From Candidatus Dadabacteria bacterium (GTDB lineage: Bacteria > Desulfobacterota_D > UBA1144 > Nemesobacterales > Nemesobacteraceae): a DNA stretch of 64,000 nt. How positions within the stretch are numbered: position 1 is the stretch's first letter; each line of letters begins with the position of its first letter. A program made the position numbers and the translations under genes. Positions 34,832-43,200 of the stretch are shown here, piece after piece. The notes under the pieces are model-generated. The model did no database searches and was not told where the DNA came from. It worked only from the letters and a program-made list of their open reading frames with translations. The stretch spans positions 634,222 through 698,221 of the forward strand of contig VXNX01000013.1 of assembly GCA_009840385.1 (NCBI GenBank), in the 5' to 3' direction.

Positions 34832-36013
34832 GTGAACTGGCTTCATCCGATAATTTCGAAAAAGGAAAAACTCATCATCGGTCTCATTTCCGGGACTTCA
34901 ATGGACGGCATTGACGCGGCGCTGGTAAGAATTCGCGGCTCGGGGGAGGATACCGAAGTGCGGATCGAGGACTTTATCTGTAGGGAATACTCGGATGCTG
35001 CCAGAAAGTTTCTTCTCTCGATCGGTTCCTTAAACGCCGGTTCGGTCTCCGACCTGAATTTCCTCCTCGGCCAGGAGTTTGCCGCCGCAGTGTCTGATCT
35101 TCTCCGCAAAGCCTCCCTGAAAACGACCGATGTGGATCTTGTGGGCACCCACGGTCAGACGGTTTTTCACAACCCGCCCTCTCTCGGGGGAGTTGTTTCC
35201 TCGACCTTCCAGCTCGGCGAAGCCGATGTTATCTGCGAGGAAACGGGAATCACCACTGTGGGAGATTTCAGGACGAGGGACGTGGCGGCTGGTGGAGAAG
35301 GTGCTCCCCTTATGCCCTACGTGGACTACCTGCTGTTCTCTAGGACCGGGAAAAACATAATCGCCCAGAACATAGGGGGCATTTCCAACTGCACTCTGGT
35401 TACGGGAAAACCCGGGGAACTCCTGGCGTTCGATACGGGCCCCGGCAATTCCCTGATTGATTCGGTGGCGCGGCTTGCCTCGGGAGGGGAGAAAAATTTT
35501 GACGAGGACGGAGCGATGGCGAAGAGGGGTTCGGTCAGGGAGGATCTTCTTCGCAGTCTTATGAAAAACCCTTACTTCGACATAGAACCCCCTAAATCGA
35601 CCGGCAGGGAGCTTTTCGGGGAAGAGATGGTCGCGAGGCTTTTCTCGCTTACGGAAAAAAAGAACATCTCCCTGCCTGATCTTCTGCTCACGCTTGTCGA
35701 ATTTACCGTCTGCTCCATAGTTTCCGCCTATGAAAGATTCGTCTACCCGCGCGCGGACGTGGAGGAAGTCGTGCTGAGCGGAGGAGGGGCCTACAATCCG
35801 GTGATGGTCTCAAGGCTTTGTGAAAAGCTCGCCCCGACGAAGCTCTGCCTCTCGGATGAGTACGGCATTCCCCCGGATGCCAAGGAAGCCGTGGGATTCG
35901 CGGTACTCGCAAATGAAACCGTGTGCGCAAACCGGGCGAACGTGCCAGAAGTCACGGGAGCCCGAGAGACTACGGTTCTCGGGAAAATCTCAATCGGGAA
36001 GAATGTATTGTAA
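34832..36013 (+). CDS. anmK: Anhydro-N-acetylmuramic acid kinase
   Basis: A 393-residue kinase that hydrolyses the 1,6-anhydro bond and phosphorylates anhydroMurNAc to MurNAc-6-phosphate, the MurQ substrate. The N-terminal phosphate-binding motif LIIGLISGTSMDGIDAALV is at about residues 11-29. VGTHGQTVFHNPP, VGDFRTRDVAAGGEGAPL, AFDTGPGNSLID and VVLSGGGAYNP complete the ASKHA-type fold. The start is GTG at 34832, 55 bases after murQ. The stop is directly followed by the nagZ ATG (2 bases). Operon context agrees with recycling of cell-wall sugars. Confidence 0.97.
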   Translation: MNWLHPIISKKEKLIIGLISGTSMDGIDAALVRIRGSGEDTEVRIEDFICREYSDAARKFLLSIGSLNAGSVSDLNFLLGQEFAAAVSDLLRKASLKTTDVDLVGTHGQTVFHNPPSLGGVVSSTFQLGEADVICEETGITTVGDFRTRDVAAGGEGAPLMPYVDYLLFSRTGKNIIAQNIGGISNCTLVTGKPGELLAFDTGPGNSLIDSVARLASGGEKNFDEDGAMAKRGSVREDLLRSLMKNPYFDIEPPKSTGRELFGEEMVARLFSLTEKKNISLPDLLLTLVEFTVCSIVSAYERFVYPRADVEEVVLSGGGAYNPVMVSRLCEKLAPTKLCLSDEYGIPPDAKEAVGFAVLANETVCANRANVPEVTGARETTVLGKISIGKNVL

Positions 36014-36015
36014 AA

Positions 36016-37533
36016 ATGTATGAAAATCCAGCCGTGTTTTCATCAGAAGATCTCCCGCCGCCCCGTCTGGCGGCGCAGTTCCTAATGCCGAGGATCGATT
36101 TTTCAGATTCCGGCTCCGTCAGGCGTGCGGAGCGCCTCGTGCGGGATTTCTGCGTCTGCGGTTTCATAGTATTCAACGGGGACGTCGAGCAGGTAAGGGA
36201 GACCACCAGGAAACTTGCGTCCTTGTCCGAACTTCCGCTTCTTTTCGGCTGCGATGTTGAAAGGGGCCTCGGTCAGCGGGTCTCGGGAGCGACCCTTTTC
36301 CCCTTTGCTATGGCCCAGGGGGCGATAGATGACGAGGAGGTTTTAAGACGCCAGGCCGTTATAACCGCCCAGGAGATGAAGTACTGCGGGCTTAATTTGG
36401 CCTTCGCCCCGGTTCTTGACGTAAATACCGAACCGCAAAACCCGATAATAAACGTAAGAGCATTCTCTGATGACCCTGCGGTCGTTTCAAAACTGGGAAG
36501 TGCCTTTGCGGAAACCCTGCAGAAAGAAGGGGTGCTTGCCTGCGCGAAACATTTTCCCGGTCACGGCGCAACTCTCGAGGATTCCCACGCGCGCCTCCCA
36601 AGCGTCAAGAGACCCCTCGAGCGACTTATGGAAACTGATCTTGCTCCTTTTAGAGAAGCGATCGCGGAAAGGCTTCATTCCGTGATGCCGGCGCATGTCC
36701 GTTTTCCGGCCCTTGACCCGCTCGGGCTCCCTGCCACGCTCTCCGAACCGATTCTGTGCGGCCTTCTGCGGGAAAAATTCGGATTCAACGGCCTGATCGT
36801 CTCGGATTCCTTCAGGATGGATGCCTTGGGTGGAGAAGAGCGAGAGGAGGAAAATATACTCGCAGCGCTTGGAAGCGGGGTGGATATAGTCCTCGATCCC
36901 AGAGATCCAGAAGGGTTTCTCGAGAGGCGCGCGGAGGATAGCTTTTTCCGGGATCCGGCGCGCGGGGAATCTCTTAGCAGGATATTCTACGTGAAAAGGC
37001 TTTTCGCCACGGGCATGGAGAAAGCGCCTTCGCCCGATTTTGAGAAAAACGCAGAAGACGCAAGGGAAATCTCCCGCTGCTCTGCCTGCGTTCTGAGAGG
37101 AGGAGTTCTTTCCGGCGGGGAGGTCTCGGTTTTCCACTTCGGCACGGATGAGACAGAGGAGCTTCTGGGCGGGCTTCGCGAAGGGTTCTCCGGGGGAGGA
37201 GTAAGGATAGAGAAGCTTTCCTGCTGGCCCGAGACTCCGCAGTTGCATGGAGATTCTTCGCTTGTGTGCGTTTTGTCGGTCGCGCCCGCGGGCTGGACTG
37301 AGAACTGCGTTATTCCCCCGGAGATAATCGATTGCGTAAACAGTTTCTGTTCTTTTTCGGGCGAGAAGATTCTGCTTACCTTCGGGTCTCCTTATCCCGC
37401 GGCCGAGTTTACCTTTTTCGATACCGTTATCTCGCTTTTCGACTCCTCGCGCGCGGCGGGCCGGGCGGCCGCGGAGGTTCTCACGGGAGATAGGTTTTCC
37501 ACGGCAGGGCTTCCGGTGAAAATAACGCTATGA
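36016..37533 (+). CDS. nagZ: Beta-N-acetylhexosaminidase, glycoside hydrolase family 3 (NagZ-like)
   Basis: A 505-residue GH3 enzyme that removes GlcNAc from GlcNAc-anhydroMurNAc, feeding AnmK. The NagZ loop CAKHFPGHGATLEDSHARLP carries the catalytic His/Asp dyad (about residue 180), and the nucleophile Asp is in LIVSDSFRMDAL (about 270). E. coli NagZ is 341 residues; here a C-terminal alpha/beta domain of about 150 residues follows, as in Gram-positive two-domain homologues. No signal peptide, so it acts in the cytosol. ATG 36016 sits 2 bases after the anmK stop, and its stop overlaps the symporter start (ATGA). Confidence 0.95.
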   Translation: MYENPAVFSSEDLPPPRLAAQFLMPRIDFSDSGSVRRAERLVRDFCVCGFIVFNGDVEQVRETTRKLASLSELPLLFGCDVERGLGQRVSGATLFPFAMAQGAIDDEEVLRRQAVITAQEMKYCGLNLAFAPVLDVNTEPQNPIINVRAFSDDPAVVSKLGSAFAETLQKEGVLACAKHFPGHGATLEDSHARLPSVKRPLERLMETDLAPFREAIAERLHSVMPAHVRFPALDPLGLPATLSEPILCGLLREKFGFNGLIVSDSFRMDALGGEEREEENILAALGSGVDIVLDPRDPEGFLERRAEDSFFRDPARGESLSRIFYVKRLFATGMEKAPSPDFEKNAEDAREISRCSACVLRGGVLSGGEVSVFHFGTDETEELLGGLREGFSGGGVRIEKLSCWPETPQLHGDSSLVCVLSVAPAGWTENCVIPPEIIDCVNSFCSFSGEKILLTFGSPYPAAEFTFFDTVISLFDSSRAAGRAAAEVLTGDRFSTAGLPVKITL

Positions 37534-39272
37534 AACTCTATGCAATAGACTGGGCGCTCGTGGGCATCTATCTGGTTTTTTCCTTGGGGGTCGGCTTTTA
37601 TTTTTCAAGGAGAGCGTCCGGAAGTCTTTCGGACTATTTCGTCTCGGGACGCGGGCTTCCCTGGTGGCTTCTCGGAACCTCGATGGTCGCCACCACTTTT
37701 GCCGCCGACACCCCCCTTGCCATAACGGGGTGGATAAGAACCGAGGGGATATGGAAGAACTGGTTCTGGTGGAACTACATCTTCAGCCACGCGCTTGTGA
37801 TAGTGGTTTTCTCAAGGCTCTGGAGAAGGGCGGAGGTGATAACCGACAACGAGCTCATAGAGCTTCGCTACGGGGGCCGCCCCGCGGCGTTTCTCCGCGG
37901 CTTCAAGGCGTTTTATTTTTCGACGATTTTCAATTTCATAGTCATGGGCTGGGTGATTACCGCGATGACCAAGGTATTTGAGGTATTTTTCGGAGTCGGC
38001 CAGATATATGCCGTTTCGCTGTGCGTTGGAATCGTGCTTGTCTACACGGTTTTCTCCGGGCTCTGGGGGGTGGTGATAACGGATTTGGTGCAGTACGCAA
38101 TAGCGCTCGGCGCCACGGTCATACTCGCCGTCGTGGTCATAAATTCTGACGCGGTCGGAGGCTACAACCAGTTCGTAAGCAAAATAGCGGAACTTCCCCC
38201 CGAGCAGGTCTCTATGTTCATCACGCAACCCACGGGCGGCGAAGATTTTTTCTCTTCCGATTTTTTCACCTTCCTCATTTTCATGACCGTCGTCTGGTGG
38301 TCTTCCCATAACGCCGACGGGGGAGGCTATTTTATACAGCGGCTCTGTTCGGCGAAAAACGAGAGGCATGCCTTGGCGGGCACCGCGTGGTTCGCGCTTA
38401 ACCATTACGTGCTTCGCCTCTGGCCGTGGGTCCTTGTCGCCTTGGCGTCGGTCGTAATCTTTCCCGAAGCGGCTGGGGTGGCGGGCGGAGACGATGAATC
38501 TATGTACCTGGTTATGATAAGGGATTTTCTCCCGCCGGGTCTTCGAGGTCTTCTGCTGGTTTCTTTTCTCGCGGCGTTTATGTCCACGGTCTCTACGCAT
38601 CTTAACTGGGGCGCCTCGTATCTTGTGAATGATCTTTACAGGAGGTTCATGCGGCCAAGCGCCCCGCAGCGCCATTACGTGCGGGTCTCGAGGATAGCGA
38701 CCGTGGCGCTTGCCGTGATCGCGGGCGTGGTGGCGCTTCAGATAAAGAACATAGGGGATGCTTGGATATTTCTCTGGGCGATGAGTTCGGGTATTGGCCT
38801 TGTGCTGATACTCAGGTGGTTCTGGTGGAGGATAAACGCCTGGAGCGAGATAGTGGCGCTTGCCTCATCGCTTGCGACCATACTGGTTCTGATTCTCTAC
38901 ACCGAGGCGAAGGGAATTCCGCTTGAGCTTCGCCACCAGATACTCGTTGTTCCAGTCTCGATAACCTGCTGGGTTGTGGCCACTTTCGCCACCGCTCCCG
39001 AGCCGTGGGAGAAACTCTCGGCATTCTACTCGAGGGTAAGGCCTCCGGGTTTCTGGTCGCCTGTCCGTAAGAGGGCGGGGGTTGAGCGGGAGCGGGGAGC
39101 CTTTTCCTCGGTTCTTCTTAACTGGTCGCTTGTCGTGTCTTTCCTGCTCTGTTTAATGATAGGGGCGGGAAAGCTCGTCTTGGGAGACGGCAGAAGCGCT
39201 CTCTGGCTTCTTTCTGCCTCGGCGATTGCGTTCGCCTTCATCCTGCATCGTCGCGGCAGTTTTTTCCGCTAG
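37530..39272 (+). CDS. Sodium:solute symporter (SSS family), likely sugar importer
   Basis: A 580-residue inner-membrane transporter with about 13 helices. The family hallmarks are SDYFVSGRGLPWWLLGTSMVATTFAADTPLAI near the N-terminus (Na-binding region) and the central VSFLAAFMSTVSTHLNWGASYLVNDLYRRF. The ATG overlaps the nagZ stop by four bases, giving tight translational coupling with murQ-anmK-nagZ. I therefore infer uptake of anhydromuropeptide-derived sugars such as GlcNAc-anhydroMurNAc or MurNAc. The substrate is not directly visible. It would replace AmpG or a PTS in this pathway. Confidence 0.93.
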   Translation: MKLYAIDWALVGIYLVFSLGVGFYFSRRASGSLSDYFVSGRGLPWWLLGTSMVATTFAADTPLAITGWIRTEGIWKNWFWWNYIFSHALVIVVFSRLWRRAEVITDNELIELRYGGRPAAFLRGFKAFYFSTIFNFIVMGWVITAMTKVFEVFFGVGQIYAVSLCVGIVLVYTVFSGLWGVVITDLVQYAIALGATVILAVVVINSDAVGGYNQFVSKIAELPPEQVSMFITQPTGGEDFFSSDFFTFLIFMTVVWWSSHNADGGGYFIQRLCSAKNERHALAGTAWFALNHYVLRLWPWVLVALASVVIFPEAAGVAGGDDESMYLVMIRDFLPPGLRGLLLVSFLAAFMSTVSTHLNWGASYLVNDLYRRFMRPSAPQRHYVRVSRIATVALAVIAGVVALQIKNIGDAWIFLWAMSSGIGLVLILRWFWWRINAWSEIVALASSLATILVLILYTEAKGIPLELRHQILVVPVSITCWVVATFATAPEPWEKLSAFYSRVRPPGFWSPVRKRAGVERERGAFSSVLLNWSLVVSFLLCLMIGAGKLVLGDGRSALWLLSASAIAFAFILHRRGSFFR

Positions 39273-39306
39273 CGGTTTCAGTATTTTTCTTTTCTGTGGT
39301 ATATAG

Positions 39307-39924
39307 ATGGTTGCTATGGCGATTAACGTGAAAGTGCTCAAGCGGCCGCGGCTTTCCTTCTGGGAAAAACTCTACATTCCCCAGGTGCTGAGGGGTCTTA
39401 TGATCACCATAAGGCATATTACGCATTTTCAGCCTATAACAGTGAAATACCCCGAAGAGGTAAAAGCCCTTCCCGAGAATTACAGAGGACTTCACGTGAT
39501 GCCTGCCGATGACGAAGGGGAGATAAGGTGCGTCGCGTGCAAGCTCTGCGAGATTGCCTGTCCCACCCAGGCTATTTCCATAGTTTCCGAACCCGCCGAC
39601 GATTACGGCATCGAAAGAAGGCCCAAGGTTTACAACATAGATTTCATGCGCTGCGTTTTCTGCGGCTTCTGCGTTGAGGCCTGCCCGTGCGACGCGCTTC
39701 GGATGGGGATGAAGTACGAACTTGCCTCCTACAACCGCGCGGGACTCGTTCACACAAAAGAGGTCTTCTTCGACCCAAACGTGAAAAGCGACGCCCCCAG
39801 GGACAACGCGAATTTTCTTTACAAGATGCAAAAGGGAGAGATACTCGATTCCCCTGAAGAAATTTCAAGAATAACGGGGATGGACGGCACCTACTCCAAA
39901 AAGGCCGACCCGCATTCTTCTTAG
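39307..39924 (+). CDS. nuoI: NADH-quinone oxidoreductase subunit I (NuoI-like ferredoxin)
   Basis: A 205-residue protein with two 4Fe-4S motifs: Cys75, 78, 81, 85 (CVACKLCEIACP) and Cys116, 119, 122, 126 (CVFCGFCVEACP). The N-terminal amphipathic segment (VLRGLMITIRHITHFQPITVKYPEE) is typical of NuoI, which carries clusters N6a and N6b near the quinone arm of complex I. No other nuo genes flank it, which is unusual. The symporter gene ends 34 bases upstream. An in-frame ATG at 39316 is also possible, with TATAGA 8 bases before it. Confidence 0.93.
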   Translation: MVAMAINVKVLKRPRLSFWEKLYIPQVLRGLMITIRHITHFQPITVKYPEEVKALPENYRGLHVMPADDEGEIRCVACKLCEIACPTQAISIVSEPADDYGIERRPKVYNIDFMRCVFCGFCVEACPCDALRMGMKYELASYNRAGLVHTKEVFFDPNVKSDAPRDNANFLYKMQKGEILDSPEEISRITGMDGTYSKKADPHSS

Positions 39925-40201
39925 GACTAACCGTTCGTATAGTCCTGAAATCACTTTATAAATTCCTTGACATAACTCAAAATCCCCTGTTAAATATAAA
40001 CCGTGGATTTAGTGCTTGTAACCACACTCACAACTATGGGTTGTGTAGAAACAGGCGATTCAGCGGGAGTTTCGCCTTACTTAACAGATTAAATCGAAAG
40101 GATTTTTAGTCTCGGGAGCGTGCACATACGCACTCCCAAGACCTGAGAAAAAGAGAAGTCGGGTTGTTTTTTCCTGATTTCTTCACGCAAGACCGGCCGA
40201 G
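39925..40201. other. Intergenic region: promoter and structured leader of the SRCR autotransporter gene
   Basis: A perfect TTGACA (39967-39972) with TTAAAT (39990-39995, 17-base spacer) predicts a start near 40002 and a leader of about 200 bases. The leader holds two hairpins: CACAAC/GTTGTG near 40029-40047, and a larger bulged one near 40115-40139 (GGGA-GTGC/GCAC-TCCC). No gene is visible. Confidence 0.5.
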
Positions 40202-43200
40202 ATGGTGGAACATAAACGGCTTGTCTGTCGGGCAGAGCGCCAGCGGGAATCCCTCTCGTCCTTGCATCGCAATGAGAGAGCGGCTGAGCCAATCCCGAAA
40301 CGGGCGAGTTTCCAGATCAAGGTTCTTGGAACCTTATTTTTCCTCTTCTGTCTGAGGGGACTGCGTGCTGTATGTCCCTTATCCCTTTTCACCGTCAGGA
40401 AAAGAGTAACCCTGAGAAGCGGGGTCTGTCTCCTGCTGTTTGTGTACATGCTGTCGATGTTTTTCTCCGTAGCCGCGCATGCCCAAACTCTTGGATTCGC
40501 CACAGATAGCTATAAGGTGACGGATACCACGGAGAAAATTATCCGGGGAAGGCTTGAATACAGTAATGGTCAAGGAGTATGCGACGATTACTTCACGGAT
40601 GAAGACGCAATGGTTGCGTGCGCGGAGTTGGGGCATATACGTAGTGAGGGGAGAGCGCTGACAAGATTGCGTAGCGCTGGCAATGACGACTTCCGGTTGG
40701 ATGACTTGTTGTGTGACGGCAGTGAAGCAAGTCTTGGTGATTGTAGTAGAAGCGATGATGGAAATCCCGGTGACCACAATTGCCGGGACACCGAGCATAC
40801 GGGTGTTGTCTGTCATACAGAAGTCGTCAAACCAAAAGCACCGGAGCTAAGTGCGGCCCCCGACCCGGAAGATGAAGACACGGCAATACTGTCCTGGACT
40901 GCTCCAAGGATCGAATTCACGGGCCACGGCATTAATTACATAGAATCCATAGTTGACAGATATCAACTCCAGATATCGGAGGATGGCAATACGGGCTGGA
41001 CGGATGTTTCCACCGGTATTAGATCCACAAGAAGAGAGTTTCTTCATAGAGGTCTTTCCTCCGGAACGTGGTATTACAGGATCAGGGCTGTCAACACCGC
41101 GGGTAACGGCCCGTATTCGAACGTGGCCGAAGTTACTCTTGGAGGGAATGGGAGCCCCGTATTTTCCGAAGGAACTTCTGCCACCCGTTCTGTAGCGGAA
41201 AACACCGTGGCGGGAGAAAACATCGGTGGTCCGGTCGAGGCTGCGGGTTCAGAAAGCTACTTGCTTGGCGGCACGGATGCGAACTCGTTCGATATTGATG
41301 GAACTACCGGGCAGCTGAAGACAAAGGCGGCGCTTGACTATGAGGACAAGAATTCTTATTCAGTTACGGTTACCGCCCAGCATAACGGGAGTGCGACCTC
41401 AATAGATGTGGCAATTTCGGTTACCAACGTGGATGAACCGGGAGTGGTAATTTTTTCTTATCCGTCACCGTTTCAGGTGAATGAGATCGTGACTGCGACT
41501 TTGAGCGATCCTGACGGTTCCGCTTCAGGCGTCACGTGGGAGTGGGAGAGGTCATTGAGCCAGAACAGCGGTTGGACTTCAATCACCGAGACCACGGACG
41601 CGAGCCACGATCTGGTTGTAGCCGACGAAGACCATTATCTGAGAGCAACGGCGACCTATACGGACGCTGTTTTTGGTTCCGGCAAGACTGCGCGGGCGAT
41701 CTCCAACAAGGTGCCGAATCTTAACTGGCCGCCCATGTTTGATGAAAGTGATCCCGCCACGCGTTCCGTTGCTGAGAATACCACCGCCGGAGAAAACATC
41801 GGTGCCCGAGTTACGGCTATGGATCCGGAAAGCGACACGCTTATCTATTCGCTCGGAGGTACGGACGCGAATTCATTTGATATTGACAGTTCGACAGGGC
41901 AGATAAAAACCAAGAATCCGCTTGATTTCGAGACCAAAAACTCTTACTCGGTTACTGTCATTGCCAGGGACCGGCCCGTGGGCGCCGCAGACCTCCAGAG
42001 TGATACGATCACAGTGACCATCGGCGTAACCGACGAAGAGGAGGAAGGGACAATAACCCTCTCTTCTGTGCAGCCGCAGGTAGACGCGCTGTTGACTGCG
42101 GCTTTAAGAGACCCGGACGGTGACGTATTGGCCGTCACGTGGACTTGGGAGAAATCAACAAGCCGGAATAATGGCTGGACTGTCATAAGCGGTGCCACGG
42201 GATCAGGCTACACGCCTGTTGACGACGACGTGGATAATTACCTGCGTGTGAAGGCAGACTATACGGACCGGCGCGGTTCCGGGAAAATGGCGCACGTAAT
42301 TTCCGACCTTGTGGTGCGTGTCGAGCCGCCGTCAAACAACGCGCCTACGTTCTCCGCTCCCACGGCCACGCGTTCCGTTCCTGAGAACACCCCGCCCGGA
42401 AGGAACGTCGGCGCGCCGGTAACCGCGATGGATCAGGATAACGATCCGCTTACCTATTCGCTTGGAGGTGCTGACGCAGCTTCGTTTGCCCTGGCCGATC
42501 CAACTTCAGGACAGATAAAAACCAAGGCACCTCTTGACTACGAGACCAAGAGATCTTACTCGGTCGAGATTACTGTGAATGACCCTTCCCTGGAGAGCGC
42601 TACCATCGCGGTAACCATCAACGTGACCAATGTGACCGAATCGCCTTCAAGCACGAAAACGCCTGACCCCGGGGTAACGCCGAACACACCGAACACACCG
42701 AACAAGCCGAACAAGCCAAACACACCGAAAGCGACGGTTCCAAGCGCTCCCGGAAATCTCATGGCGGCTGGGGGCGACGGAGAGGTGACGCTTAGCTGGA
42801 GGACCCCGAATGACGGCGGAAGCGTCATCAAGTACTACGAATACATGATTGATGACATCCAGTGGATCTCGACCAAAAGAAAATCCACTACCCACACCAT
42901 AACCGGGCTTATCAACGGTGAGACCTATAAATTCAAGGTGCGTGCGGTGAACAGCATCGGTCCCGGCCCTGAGTCTAGGCCGGTAAGAGCCACGCCTGCC
43001 ACCGCGCCTGGCGCCCCGCAGAATCTGACGGCGGTTCCGGGCGATGAGCGCGTGACGCTCATGTGGGAGCGACCCGTAGATAACGGCGGTCTTCCGATCA
43101 CCAGTTACGAGTACAGCCAGAAGGAAGAGGGTGGCTCGTTTGGCAACTGGATATCCATAGATAACAGCGGTCCCATGGAGACAAATGAAACCAGCTACGT

